A stretch of 50,110 nt of DNA from CAYRYU01 sp964428355 (GCA_964428355.1 CAYRYU010000051.1:1-50110), one strand, 5' to 3'. Shown: positions 18,098 through 28,026, numbered from the stretch's first letter. Program-made: numbers and translations. The notes: a model not told the origin generated them from the letters alone.

Positions 18098-19497
18098 GCG
18101 AAGCATCCGGTCCGCTCAACCCCGGGGGTGCTGTCGGGCGGAAGGGCGGCCAGGAGTTCACGAGCGGGAGCATTCCCAAACAGCTCCTGGCGTTCTCTCT
18201 CCCGATGCTCGTGGGAAGCACCCTCCAGACAGCCTACAACCTCGTCAACGCCTATTGGGTGGGAAAAGGGCTCGGAACGCAGGCTCTGGCGGCGATTACC
18301 GTGAGTTTCCCCGTCTTTTTCCTGTTGATGGCGATTTCGGGGGGGATCTCGCAGGCATCCGCCATCCTGATCTCCCAATCGTTCGGTGCGGGGGACCAGC
18401 AGAAGGTTCGCCGGATCATGCACAATTCCATCCTGATGAACCTGTTCGTCGCTGTCGGCTGTCTCGCGGCAGGGGTATTCGGCATCGAGTTCCTGCTCCG
18501 GATGATGAAGACCCCGGAAGAAGTTTTTCCGCTCGCTCTGGGATACATGAGGATCTTCGTCTGGACGATTCCGGGGGTATTCGGTCTGTTTCTTTTGGGC
18601 TCCGCTCTAAGGGGGGTGGGGGATTCCCGGACCCCGGTCCTCTTCCAGGCGGCGGGACTGGTTTTGAACACGGTTCTGGACCCGGTTTTGATGTTCGGGT
18701 GGATGGGAATGCCGCGGTTGGGCTTGAATGGAGCGGCGGTAGTGACCGTTCTGACCCCCATCCTTTCGTGTCTGGGGATGACGTGGTATCTCCTGAGAGT
18801 CGGTCACCTGGTCGCGCCGGATCTGCGGGGGTTCGCCTTCGATCGGAAGTTGTGCTCGCTGATCCTCAAGATCGGGGTTCCGACGATGATCCAGCAAGCC
18901 CTCGTCTCGCTGGGGATGGTCATCCTGCTCGGTCTCGTCAACGGTTTCGGGACCGTCGCGGCGGCGGCTTTCGGCACCGCGATGCGGATCGACCAGTTCG
19001 CGGTCCTTCCCGCAATGACGATCAGCATGGCCGTGGCGAGCATGGCGGGCCAGAATATCGGGGCAGGAAAGTTCGACCGGGTCCGGAGGATATTCTGGTG
19101 GGCCCTTGGAATCGGGTGCGGGCTCACGGGAATCGCGACCTTTCTGGCGGTCGTCTTTCCGGAAAACGTGGTCCGGCTTTTCGTCGACGATCCGCAGGTT
19201 GTCTCCATGGGGGTTAGCTACCTCCGGATAGTGGGGCCGGGATACCTCCTCTTCACCATCATGTTCGTGGGAAACGGGGTGATCAACGGTTCGGGCCACA
19301 CCCTCATGACGACCTTCATTTCCATGGTCGCCTCGTGGTTCGTCCGTTTGCCGCTCGCGGCCTTCCTTTCGACCCGGATGGGAAGGGTCGAAGGGATCTG
19401 GTGGGCGATCATGGCCGGCTTCGCCACCGGGATGGCGATCAGCGTCCTGTACTTCCTTTCAGGGAAATGGCAAAAGCCGGTAGCTTCCGGAAAATGA
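18094..19497 (+). CDS. MATE-family multidrug/cation efflux transporter
   Basis: 467 residues from GTG 18094. About 12 membrane helices in two halves with internal similarity: half 1 starts IPKQLLAFSLPMLVGSTLQTAYNLVNAYWVG, half 2 starts LILKIGVPTMIQQALVSLGMVILLGLVNGFG. Both halves carry family motifs, e.g. SALRGVGDSRTP, GLGTQALAA and MAGQNIGAGKFDRVRR. Inner-membrane Na+ or H+ antiporter; substrate not predictable. Confidence 0.93.
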   Translation: MSEASGPLNPGGAVGRKGGQEFTSGSIPKQLLAFSLPMLVGSTLQTAYNLVNAYWVGKGLGTQALAAITVSFPVFFLLMAISGGISQASAILISQSFGAGDQQKVRRIMHNSILMNLFVAVGCLAAGVFGIEFLLRMMKTPEEVFPLALGYMRIFVWTIPGVFGLFLLGSALRGVGDSRTPVLFQAAGLVLNTVLDPVLMFGWMGMPRLGLNGAAVVTVLTPILSCLGMTWYLLRVGHLVAPDLRGFAFDRKLCSLILKIGVPTMIQQALVSLGMVILLGLVNGFGTVAAAAFGTAMRIDQFAVLPAMTISMAVASMAGQNIGAGKFDRVRRIFWWALGIGCGLTGIATFLAVVFPENVVRLFVDDPQVVSMGVSYLRIVGPGYLLFTIMFVGNGVINGSGHTLMTTFISMVASWFVRLPLAAFLSTRMGRVEGIWWAIMAGFATGMAISVLYFLSGKWQKPVASGK

Positions 19498-19509
19498 GGG
19501 ACTCTTCGA

Positions 19510-21714
19510 TCAGAAGCGGCGGAGGGACTGTTCGAAGGTGAGCCCAAGGAAATACTCCCGTCTCTTGGCGAGTTTTCCGAAATCCGAATCCTTCCATCCG
19601 AAATCCGATTCGCGGATGACTGCGGCGACGTGGTCGGTGAACTTGTACCGGAGCGCGAGGGTCCCGTCATACATCCGGATCCGGTCGGAATCGGCCGAAG
19701 CGAAGAAGTCGAGAGTCGATGAGAGTTCCCAGTGGTCACGGAAGGGTCTCACGAACTCGTATCCGAGGTTGAGGCCGGTGTTTGATGGGCTTCCCTTCAT
19801 CGAGAAGCGCTTCATGTACCCTATCCCCGCGAGGATTTTTGCACGTTCGGCGGGCTCCCAGAAGATGCCTCCGACGGCCTTTCCGAAGAATGGGTGGCGT
19901 TTCCCCTTCACGTCGGGGTCCTTGATCGTGCCCACCAGGTCCATTTGCCCGAACTTCTGGAGGTTCCGGGGAAGGACCGACTTGGTTTCGTATCGCGCCG
20001 TGGCGGCAACGTTGTCCACCATCTTCAACTTGTTGAACTCGAAGGAAGTGGCCCGGCCGCGGAGAATCAGGTCGTACCCGGGATGGTCGAAGATGGTCTC
20101 GTGCTGAACCGACAGGTTCTGCTGGCGTTTGCGGATTCCCACGAGGCCGGGAATGTCGCTTCCGCGGTAGACGGCGGAGGGGTCGGTATATTGATACTTC
20201 CCTGCCGCACCTTCGAAGTTGAATTTGCTGAACGAGACGTCGATGTTGGTTTTTCCATATGTGATCGTCTTGCGGCCGGTCGACCTGGCCAGGGAAGCCC
20301 TGTCGGCCCCGTCGGTGTGGACCGCGAAATGCCTGATCAGGAGCTCGTTGAACCGTTCCGCCCGGACTGTCTTGGGGGATGGAGGAAGCAGCCCAAGTCC
20401 GCCTTTGGCGAGGAACTCGACCGTGGCGACGCGGTACCGGTCTCCGGGCTTGAAGCGCCGATCGTTCACGATGATACTGCCGCGGTGTTCCCTTACCCCG
20501 GCGAAGGACAGGCCTCGGTCGTTGACCAGAGGCGAGTTCCGGCGTTTCCAAAGGCCCGCGAGCTGCGTGCCGGTTATCTCAACGAGGGCAACGCGGTCGG
20601 GAAAGGGGAACCATTTCCGGATGTTCCATTCGGAGACCGGTTCCTCTGCTGCCTGATCGGGCAGAGCCCCTGAATGGATGAACGCCACTTCGGCTTGCAG
20701 TTCGCATCTGAGGGCGTCCAGAAGAACGGTGGGGAACGCTCGGGATTCGGAGGGGGAGAGTGTCCCGGTGGATGAGCCCAGCTTATGACGTGTGTCGGCT
20801 TCGATGGAAGCGACGGTCTCGACGAACTCCGGGTCACCTGGGTTGATTGTCGCGATCGGATGGGGTTCGACGGACATCTTGAGGCGGTTTTCAGTCCTTT
20901 CGGCGGTTACCGAACCGAGGATCTTTCCGGGGTGGAAACTCCAGGCCATCCCTCTTCCGTCGACAAGCCTGTATTCCATGCTGACGTCGTCCAGGACTTC
21001 CTCGGCCCCCATCTGGTTGGTGATGACGAGGTCGACCCAGGGTGACTCCTTGAGAATGCGCTGGCCCGTTGGGAACCTAACCGTTCCCAACACCAGGGTG
21101 AAATCGGCATCTCCGGCTTCCTTTCTCGCTGCTGCCAGGCCCGCGACCGGGTCGGTGATCACCAGATCCGGGTTCCACCCCGGCCAGTCGGAAATGACGG
21201 CAGGGTCGATGATTCCCATTATGAGAACGGTGCGGTTTCCCTGCTGCAACTTGATCCAGGGCTTGAAGCGCTCACCCAGAGCGGAATTCTTGGAAGAATC
21301 GAGATTCGAAAGGATCAGGGGAAAAGACGGAGCCGAACCCGTCAAAAGGGCGGAACCCCCGAAAAAATCGTGCGGTCCCGGAGCCATGGCATCGAAACCG
21401 CACTTCTCCATGAGACGGAGGATTCCCGCCCCTCCGTCGGAAACGCTGAACGCGGAAGGTCCGAGCATGTTTCCGCATGACAGGAAAAGCGTTCCGGGAA
21501 ATCGTTGCCTCGCGGCCTCCACCGCGGCCTTCCCCCCTCCGAGCGGGCCGCCCCCCATTCCCTGAAGCCGTCCCTGGACGGACCCCTGATAGACGATCCG
21601 GATGGGGTCCGGGAAAGCCGTCTCGGGGGGAAGAAGAGGAGCCGCATTCGTGAATGCGCCCGCGAAGATAAGGAAAAGGACCGTCAGGACCTCGACTGCA
21701 GCGGATTTTCTCAT
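19510..21714 (-). CDS. Degenerate 5'-nucleotidase fused to an outer-membrane beta-barrel-like domain
   Basis: 734 residues with signal peptide (1-24). Residues about 37-270 follow the UshA/5'-nucleotidase metallophosphoesterase layout and about 290-470 the substrate domain (PGDRYRVATVEFLAKGG). Metal motifs have decayed: the usual D-x-H-G is GSVQG (44-48), GNHD/E is GPHD (113-116), and the later G-H-x-H is absent (VDLVITNQMG). Residues about 480-734 form alternating amphipathic strands (GLNLGYEFVRPF, DGTLALRYKF) and the chain ends in Phe, the outer-membrane barrel signature. A one-chain nucleotidase-barrel fusion is unusual. It may bind rather than cleave its ligand. Convergent with the MATE gene. 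Confidence 0.7.
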   Translation of the reverse strand: MRKSAAVEVLTVLFLIFAGAFTNAAPLLPPETAFPDPIRIVYQGSVQGRLQGMGGGPLGGGKAAVEAARQRFPGTLFLSCGNMLGPSAFSVSDGGAGILRLMEKCGFDAMAPGPHDFFGGSALLTGSAPSFPLILSNLDSSKNSALGERFKPWIKLQQGNRTVLIMGIIDPAVISDWPGWNPDLVITDPVAGLAAARKEAGDADFTLVLGTVRFPTGQRILKESPWVDLVITNQMGAEEVLDDVSMEYRLVDGRGMAWSFHPGKILGSVTAERTENRLKMSVEPHPIATINPGDPEFVETVASIEADTRHKLGSSTGTLSPSESRAFPTVLLDALRCELQAEVAFIHSGALPDQAAEEPVSEWNIRKWFPFPDRVALVEITGTQLAGLWKRRNSPLVNDRGLSFAGVREHRGSIIVNDRRFKPGDRYRVATVEFLAKGGLGLLPPSPKTVRAERFNELLIRHFAVHTDGADRASLARSTGRKTITYGKTNIDVSFSKFNFEGAAGKYQYTDPSAVYRGSDIPGLVGIRKRQQNLSVQHETIFDHPGYDLILRGRATSFEFNKLKMVDNVAATARYETKSVLPRNLQKFGQMDLVGTIKDPDVKGKRHPFFGKAVGGIFWEPAERAKILAGIGYMKRFSMKGSPSNTGLNLGYEFVRPFRDHWELSSTLDFFASADSDRIRMYDGTLALRYKFTDHVAAVIRESDFGWKDSDFGKLAKRREYFLGLTFEQSLRRF

Positions 21715-21921
21715 TTCTTTGGAACCTCTCTTTGTTGAGGAAGATGATACCAGAATTCCGGGATATTCGGGGCCCGTTTCCGGGAAACTGGAATCATGCT
21801 ATCCTGAAAGAGAGAGGGGATTGGAGAGGATTCCGCCGGAGGTCATGGGGCTTCGAAAAAGGGTCCCAGGTGATCCGGATTCCCCGAACGGGGCGGTCTG
21901 CTGCCTCGGAGTGGAGGAAAA

Positions 21922-24900
21922 ATGAGGATTTTCGGAAGGCATTCCCAATTTTGGCGCTTGATTGTACCAGTGATTCTTTTGTCTTGGGCATGCGGCTGCC
22001 AGTTTTTCGGGGGTGGGGAGATCGGCCCCGGCTTCCAGGGGACGGACCCCACATCGGGCCCGGCGGATGTCCGCATGGTGATTATTGTTCCTGGGCAGGG
22101 AACTGTCAGCGGAAACCGGGTTCCGTTAGTCGAGGGGGTGCAGGGTGGTGCTCAGGTAACGTTCCGGCTCATCCTGGTAAACGTCGGGAACCCGGACCGA
22201 CCGACAACCTCTCTCTCGAAGACCGTCACCCTTTCTGCTGGCGAAACCTCCGTCACCGTATCTTTCCAGGCGGTTCCCGCCCAGACCGTTATCGGGGAAG
22301 CGGAGTTTGCCGGGTGCAGTATTTCCGGGCAAACCGTTTTCCACGGGGCGGTCGACCTCGTTGCAGGGGTGAACGATCTTCCCATCGCACCGATGGGGTC
22401 GGGGCTCGCCCCGGACATCACGGCCAAGGTCGTCCGGATGGTCGCTGAAACACCTGATCTGATAAGGTCCGCAAAGCCGCAGCTTGCGACTTTCGTTAAA
22501 ACCGCGCAGGGACAGGTTGCCACGGCTTCATTCCCGAACTTCTACCAGGAGGTCCTGGAAAAGTTCGTGAACGATCCTGTCGCTCTCGATCAGAATAGCG
22601 TCCTGATCCTGAAAAAGAGCCCGGATGAAACGACCCTGATCGCGACCGGCAGCGCAAGGTGGGAAAAGACCCCGGTCCAGATCCTCGGCGGGAAGGTGGG
22701 CGTCCCCTCTGGGTTGCTCGTGGCCGGCATCCTGCGCCACGGTCTTTCCCGCGATCCCATCGTGGCATGGCAAACCGCCGATCGGAGCGGGTTTGCGCTG
22801 ACCCGGCTCGAGCCAGGCACGGGAAACCTCGTCTCATACCTCACCGGCTCAGGCGGGGGGTTCCGCTTCCAGGACCAGGCGGTGGTTCTTTCCGATGGGG
22901 CCGTGATCATCGGCGGGGTTCTGAACGGACAGCCCGTGGTTTTCAGATGGGACGGACAGACCGACTCGGTAGCGGACCGGAGCCTGACGGGAGGCGGAAT
23001 CGTCTGGTACCGTCTGCTTTCCGGGTTCCCCCAGTCGGAGACTCTCGCCTGCCGCTTCCTGGAATACGACGGTTCCTCGGGCAAGCCCCGCATCATCTGC
23101 CAGTTTTCCGCTCCCGATGCCCAGCTGATGAAACTATTCGCGTTCGACCCCGAGTCGGGTGCTGACACGACACTCTCGATCACGGGTCCGGAATTTCCGC
23201 TCTGGGCGCAGACTGGAAGCGGCTCCGCCTTGCTGGGCTGGGTCCCTCCCGATGGCGTCCATCGTTTCACGTTGTACTGGGAGAAAGGTCTGACACTGGC
23301 AACCGCCACCGCCCCGCGGCTGGAAAATGCCTCCCTCCCCTCGCTTCTCACCGGCCTCGAGAACGGCGCATCGTATACCTTCATGGTAACCGGCCATGCC
23401 ACCGCGGGTGAGGTGATAGCCAGGTCGAGGCAGGTCACCGCCGCGCCCGTTGCGGACGATTCCCCGCTCGTGTTCCAGAGCTACCAGCTAGCCTCGGGAA
23501 CTATCGAGGTGGGCGGACTTTCCGGCCTGGGGATACGGTTCGTCCAATCCAACGAGATGTCCGAGCGGTTCGAGGTGACCGGGCCCAACCCGATCAAGCC
23601 GGGTTCGATCCTGGTCGGGTATGAGAACGGCGGCTACATGAAGCGGGTGGTGGAGTTCGCCACCCAGCCCGGGCCGAACGGAACGACCTACGTGGACTGT
23701 CGCACCGCCAGCGCTTCGATCACGGACGTCTTCAGCGAGGGACGGTTCGTTTTCGAGGGCCCCGCCTCGCAGTTGAATGCCCGATCCGTCGCGGGCCTGA
23801 GCGTTCGCGACCCCAACTATTCGCGGAAAATGAGTTTCCTCTCCCGGGGCACCGGTCCAAGGCCCAGGATCTCGCCGGAAGTGTCCTTTGCGAACGGCTT
23901 GATCACGTTCGACCTCGAAAAGTTCGATTTCAACCCCAAGATCACGATGAATTACGAGGTTTCCTGGGGGACACTGACCCAGTTCGAGTTCCGGGTCGAC
24001 GGGCCCACCTCGATCCGGACCAAGATGACCGTCAAGATCGCTCCCGATGAGGAGCAGGGCCAGTTTCCCCTGGTCGAGAAAACCCTCTGGCCCAAGGACG
24101 AGATTCCCTTCCTGATCGGTCCGGTTCCATGCACATGGGCCAAGGAAGCGAAGCTGACCATGGGGTATGAAGTCCAGGGTGAGATCGACATCGTCCAGAC
24201 CTGGGATGCGACCCTCAATTGCAACATCGGGGCCAATTATCTCAACGAGACCGGTTGGGACGGGCAAGCCTTCGCGCGGCTCGACCGCTCCAGCAGCTGG
24301 GATCTAAACCTGAAGGGGTCCTTTTCGTCCGGTGCGCAGGTGGAACTCGGGACCTCGTTCAAGATGGGCGGGGTATTCGGACCGACTCTGAAGCTCTCCC
24401 CGAACCTCACTTCAAAACTCGGGTACAATACCGCGAAACCCTGGCTCCTGGAAGCCCAGCTCGAGACGGGGGCGAGCGGGAAACTCGGCCTGGTGCTCGA
24501 GCCCTGGGGATACAAGCTCGCATCCTATGACAAGGGGTTCAACCTCCTCGGGCCCTACACGCTAGCGAGCCAGACCCTGGACATGAACTCGACTCCGACG
24601 GTTTCGATCCTCTCCGGACCGGCGGAGGTGGCGAACACCGTTGTCGACGAGGGGAGGGGTGCCCGCATCGTTTCGACCTACCCATCCCTGATCAAGGTGT
24701 TGGCAACCGACACGGGGATTTTCGCCGGAGTCGAGAAGGTTCGGGTCTGCCTCGACGATCCGGAGAAGGTCATGTACGAAATCGGTTGGACCGAACCCCC
24801 GGAGGGGTTGGCGCCCCTCCAGGGACGGCTTCCGCCCGGGCCCCACACCCTGTATTTCTTTGCGCTGGACAAGGCCGGGGCGACCTCGCCCGTAGCGATC

Positions 24901-25833
24901 CATTCCGTTTCCGGGGTTTCCGTGTTTCCATCAACCGCGACGAGCCGGTGGTCTGGGAGCGGCCCGATAAAGGAGGAGTTCCAATACTCGACGGCGGAAT
25001 CTGACTTTTCGCCGGATCCCTATTATGCGGGTATGGAATGGGCATTGAAATGGCCCGCCCTCAACAGGACCGTTCCCCTCAAAAACGGTGCTTACCGGTC
25101 GTTCCATTCGAACGGGAAGCTCGCCGCCAAAGGAGAGTTCACCCGCAGTTTCCGGTCGGGGGACTGGGAGTTCCACCTTTGGTCGGGGGAGCTGGAAACC
25201 GCGTTCAAGGCGACATATTCAAGTTCCGGGCAGGACCTGGGGAAGCTTACGGGTCTGAAGGTCTGGAGGAACATCTACGACGGCTCCGGAGTCCTGCAGT
25301 TCGCGAGCCTGACGCGGGAGCTGAAGCCGACAGGGGACGGCCAGTGCCTTATCGATCTCCAGATCGAGGACATCCTGATGTCCATGAACTACCAGATCCT
25401 TGCCACGACCGCCTGGTCATATACCGCCAATCCCCCCTCGGCGGGAAACGTCGATCCCGCGTTCGAAGCAGGGGAGATCATTCTCGGGAAGAAAAACGGC
25501 TCCTGGACCGAGCAGCTTCACTCGAAAAGCAAATGGGAGGGATACTACGCCTCCGGGGTCAGGACCGGATGGTGGTATCTGAAGGGAACCGACACCCCGG
25601 AGAACGCCTCCTCTTGGGTACCCATCCAGGATCTCCTTTACGACGGTTCCGGGGGAATCCTTGAAACCGTCGATTACTACTATTCCGGAGGGCTCACCCT
25701 CTGGAGCAGCAAGAGAAGGACGCTTGCCGACGGCAGTTACGAAACCTGGCAAAAAAGTATCGGAGGAATGTATTACCGGCGGTTTTCCGCTGCAGGGGTA
25801 CTTCTCGAAGGTCCCACGTGGATTCCCGACTGA
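21922..25833 (+). CDS. Giant lipoprotein: shared N-terminal module, FN3-like domain, beta domains and MORN/YwqK-like repeats
   Basis: 1303 residues; GGAGG upstream of ATG 21922. The signal ends WACGC, so Cys26 is the likely lipid site. Residues about 50-160 are the module shared with the proteins at 1 and 11623 (here GAVDLVAGVN). About 240-420 is beta-rich and propeller-like. About 425-515 is FN3-like (ALLGWVPPDGVHRFTLYW ... LENGASYTFMVTGHA). A large all-beta region follows (about 600-900). Near 1050-1090 and 1190-1300 there are MORN/YwqK-type units (YRSFHSNGKLAAKGEF, SKWEGYYASGVRTGWW). Probably a long surface adhesin or scaffold; no catalytic motif was found. Confidence 0.7.
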   Translation: MRIFGRHSQFWRLIVPVILLSWACGCQFFGGGEIGPGFQGTDPTSGPADVRMVIIVPGQGTVSGNRVPLVEGVQGGAQVTFRLILVNVGNPDRPTTSLSKTVTLSAGETSVTVSFQAVPAQTVIGEAEFAGCSISGQTVFHGAVDLVAGVNDLPIAPMGSGLAPDITAKVVRMVAETPDLIRSAKPQLATFVKTAQGQVATASFPNFYQEVLEKFVNDPVALDQNSVLILKKSPDETTLIATGSARWEKTPVQILGGKVGVPSGLLVAGILRHGLSRDPIVAWQTADRSGFALTRLEPGTGNLVSYLTGSGGGFRFQDQAVVLSDGAVIIGGVLNGQPVVFRWDGQTDSVADRSLTGGGIVWYRLLSGFPQSETLACRFLEYDGSSGKPRIICQFSAPDAQLMKLFAFDPESGADTTLSITGPEFPLWAQTGSGSALLGWVPPDGVHRFTLYWEKGLTLATATAPRLENASLPSLLTGLENGASYTFMVTGHATAGEVIARSRQVTAAPVADDSPLVFQSYQLASGTIEVGGLSGLGIRFVQSNEMSERFEVTGPNPIKPGSILVGYENGGYMKRVVEFATQPGPNGTTYVDCRTASASITDVFSEGRFVFEGPASQLNARSVAGLSVRDPNYSRKMSFLSRGTGPRPRISPEVSFANGLITFDLEKFDFNPKITMNYEVSWGTLTQFEFRVDGPTSIRTKMTVKIAPDEEQGQFPLVEKTLWPKDEIPFLIGPVPCTWAKEAKLTMGYEVQGEIDIVQTWDATLNCNIGANYLNETGWDGQAFARLDRSSSWDLNLKGSFSSGAQVELGTSFKMGGVFGPTLKLSPNLTSKLGYNTAKPWLLEAQLETGASGKLGLVLEPWGYKLASYDKGFNLLGPYTLASQTLDMNSTPTVSILSGPAEVANTVVDEGRGARIVSTYPSLIKVLATDTGIFAGVEKVRVCLDDPEKVMYEIGWTEPPEGLAPLQGRLPPGPHTLYFFALDKAGATSPVAIHSVSGVSVFPSTATSRWSGSGPIKEEFQYSTAESDFSPDPYYAGMEWALKWPALNRTVPLKNGAYRSFHSNGKLAAKGEFTRSFRSGDWEFHLWSGELETAFKATYSSSGQDLGKLTGLKVWRNIYDGSGVLQFASLTRELKPTGDGQCLIDLQIEDILMSMNYQILATTAWSYTANPPSAGNVDPAFEAGEIILGKKNGSWTEQLHSKSKWEGYYASGVRTGWWYLKGTDTPENASSWVPIQDLLYDGSGGILETVDYYYSGGLTLWSSKRRTLADGSYETWQKSIGGMYYRRFSAAGVLLEGPTWIPD

Positions 25834-25931
25834 GCGGAAGCGAAGCAATCCCTCTGGTTTGATCCACTTTCAAAGATGGGTTTGGAATTTTTCGCAAAAC
25901 CATCGATCTTCCCTCGATAGATCACCACACA

Positions 25932-25963
25932 GGTACCAAGGACACTAAGACCACAAAGAGAGG
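25932..25963. repeat. Short imperfect CA(A/C)AG-type tandem repeat, intergenic
   Basis: ACCAAGG/ACACTAAG/ACCACAAAG units with period 8-9. Related arrays are at 31217 and 40445. It lies in the 303-base gene-free stretch 25834-26136, in which I also see the hairpin at 25990 and no open frame. Confidence 0.5.
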
Positions 25964-25989
25964 TTCTCGCTTTCCGGAAACCTCGTTGT

Positions 25990-26027
25990 AGGCCCGGTGA
26001 CCCCACCGGGCGAAATCCCGGAGGCCT
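25990..26027. repeat. Nested GC-rich palindrome (REP-like hairpin)
   Basis: A 7-bp stem CCCGGTG/CACCGGG (25993-26010) competes with CGGG/CCCG (26007-26020), both enclosed by AGGCC/GGCCT (25990-26027). There is no T tract, so it is not an intrinsic terminator; its sequence does not match a riboswitch class I know. Most like a repetitive extragenic palindrome. Confidence 0.4.
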
Positions 26028-26136
26028 GTTGCGTAACCCTTGAGTCAAGTATCACGTCCCCAGAATGGGCTTCGACCTTCTCCGAAATGTGCCGATATAT
26101 CAGGAAAAAGGGTTTCCAGGCACACAAGGAGGAAAC

Positions 26137-28026
26137 ATGTCCAAGTCTATGGATGCCGTCTATTCGATCGGCCCTTCCATTCATATCTTCGGAAAAGCGG
26201 GGGAACCGGGTCATTCGGATGCCTTTCCGACCGCGATGCGGGCACTGTTCCGGTTCCTGGTCTGCACTATGATCATGTGGCTGCTCGGATTCCAACCCGT
26301 CCATGCCGGAGCCCTAGACTGGCTGAAAGGCCGGAAGAGTCCAAGCCGGCCGGCGGCCCGTGAGCAGACGGTCCAGGTTGGTCAGACCGTCCAGCTGGCA
26401 CGACCGGCCCAGGGGGAAGGCGTTCTGCCGGATTTTTTCTCCGCTGAAAACGGTCCGGATATGACCGGTAAGGGGATGAACCTCGTCAAATTCACCGAGA
26501 CCCACTGGACAAACCTCAGGAAAAAAATAGAAGAGGTGACTCTGGCGATCACGGGAAAGATCCAGGACAAGAAGACCGCGGACATCACGGGAAAACTTTC
26601 GATCATCGTGGTGCAGGTCTCCCGGGAGATGCTCAAGAGCTCGGCGAGCGGGATCTACGGACTCCAGGAGCTGAACCGCAATGTCGAGCGTCTGGTCGAG
26701 GATCTGGGCAGGATCGTGACCGCTCCCAACCAGGAAACCATGGATAACCTGGATCGGGCCATCGCGAAGGTGGCGGAAGCCAACCGTGCGATGGGGCAGA
26801 GCACCAGGTCCTACCTTTCGGCGGCGGAATCGCTGATCGGGATCGGTGCGGAATCCTATCAGACGCTTGAACTCATTCCAAGCCTTTCGATTCCCGCCCT
26901 GGACGTCTATCTCCAGGGTTCGAAACAGCTCATGCGCCAGGTCCAGTCGAACGGAGAAGCGCTCAAGGGGCTCCTTCTGAACGTAATTAACAGTGCGGAG
27001 CAGGTTTCCGCCGGGCTCGAGCTCATGTCGTCGACGGTCAAATCCACGCTCCGGTTCTCGGACCATTTCGCGTTCAAACAGTATCCGCTCATCAATCTTC
27101 CGGTTCCCTCCCGGGAAAAGCTCTTTGCCCAGATCGGAGGGATCAAGAACACGGTGAAGGGTGTCGACAACACCCTTTCGATCGGCGATTCCCAGGTCAA
27201 GAACTCGGCCCAGCAACTGACCCACCTGTTCCAGGGTGCGATATCCAAGATGAAGGATGCCTTGAAGTTCCAGGACCCGGTCGATCCGAATTCCGGGAGC
27301 TTCGCCCAGATCTCCAACTATGCCCTCAACCAGGTGAATGGCCTGTTCCAGCGGTTGAAGGAAAACGTCGCGGAGATGAAGATGCAGATGGCAAAACAGT
27401 TCCGGGCCGACCCTGCCGGGAATTCCCCCAGGATCAGCATGGAAACCAGGGAAGAGTCGCAGATCCGCCGTTCGGCCGCTGCCTCCACCGATAAGCTGCC
27501 CCTATACCTTCTCGGCGAAGGTGTTGGGAACAGGAACGCTCCTTCCGACCCGATGGTCCTTCCTGAGAAATCCCAGGGGGAGACGATGGTCCTTTTTTCC
27601 GAGGGGAAATCCCGGAACGTCTTGGGAGACAGGCCGGGAAGAACCTCGCCATCCCTCGGCGACACTTCCGGGACGCGCCTTCCTGACAGTTTCATTCCCG
27701 ACGAGATGAGAATCCTGCAGCGGGAGTTGGGGGGGAAGGTCTCCGTGAGCGGGCTTTCCCCGAAACAGAGTCAATCTCTCGAGGAGCCCGGGATCGACGG
27801 GGACCAGTTCTCCCAGGGTCTGCCCGACGACCCTCGGAACCCCGAGGGGATGGCCCGTTTCCAGTCCGACTCCAGCCTGGAGAAGGCCGTCATCGACGAG
27901 TCCGGCGACGGTTCTTCCCGGGAGTTCGAGTTGCTGAGGATGGATACTCCTCCTTCGACCACTTCCGAAGGCGCGGATCTGATCCCCCTCCTGCGACTCG
28001 ATGAACCTGATTCGGAAAAGGAGTGA
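26137..28026 (+). CDS. Exported coiled-coil protein of unknown function
   Basis: 629 residues; ATG 26137 has AAGGAGG four bases upstream. A long N-region precedes a hydrophobic segment (LFRFLVCTMIMWLLGFQPVHA) that is a signal peptide or anchor. Residues about 100-400 are almost all helical, with heptad-like stretches (LNRNVERLVEDLGRIV; ALNQVNGLFQRLKENVAEMKMQ), as in methyl-accepting or filament proteins but without their signature motifs. The last 220 residues are polar and probably disordered. It overlaps the metallophosphoesterase gene by 4 bases, so the pair is co-translated. Role unknown. Confidence 0.6.
   Translation: MSKSMDAVYSIGPSIHIFGKAGEPGHSDAFPTAMRALFRFLVCTMIMWLLGFQPVHAGALDWLKGRKSPSRPAAREQTVQVGQTVQLARPAQGEGVLPDFFSAENGPDMTGKGMNLVKFTETHWTNLRKKIEEVTLAITGKIQDKKTADITGKLSIIVVQVSREMLKSSASGIYGLQELNRNVERLVEDLGRIVTAPNQETMDNLDRAIAKVAEANRAMGQSTRSYLSAAESLIGIGAESYQTLELIPSLSIPALDVYLQGSKQLMRQVQSNGEALKGLLLNVINSAEQVSAGLELMSSTVKSTLRFSDHFAFKQYPLINLPVPSREKLFAQIGGIKNTVKGVDNTLSIGDSQVKNSAQQLTHLFQGAISKMKDALKFQDPVDPNSGSFAQISNYALNQVNGLFQRLKENVAEMKMQMAKQFRADPAGNSPRISMETREESQIRRSAAASTDKLPLYLLGEGVGNRNAPSDPMVLPEKSQGETMVLFSEGKSRNVLGDRPGRTSPSLGDTSGTRLPDSFIPDEMRILQRELGGKVSVSGLSPKQSQSLEEPGIDGDQFSQGLPDDPRNPEGMARFQSDSSLEKAVIDESGDGSSREFELLRMDTPPSTTSEGADLIPLLRLDEPDSEKE

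Noticed and set aside
17898..19217. 439-codon plus-strand frame overlapping Nudix and MATE genes
   Set aside because: Composition is Gly/Arg/Asp-rich and it overlaps two well-supported genes in another frame.
25975..26060. Known riboswitch (cyclic di-GMP, cobalamin, fluoride, ZTP) or tRNA in the 303-base gap
   Set aside because: The hairpins do not match the conserved cores of these classes, and no T-loop or acceptor pairing fits a tRNA.
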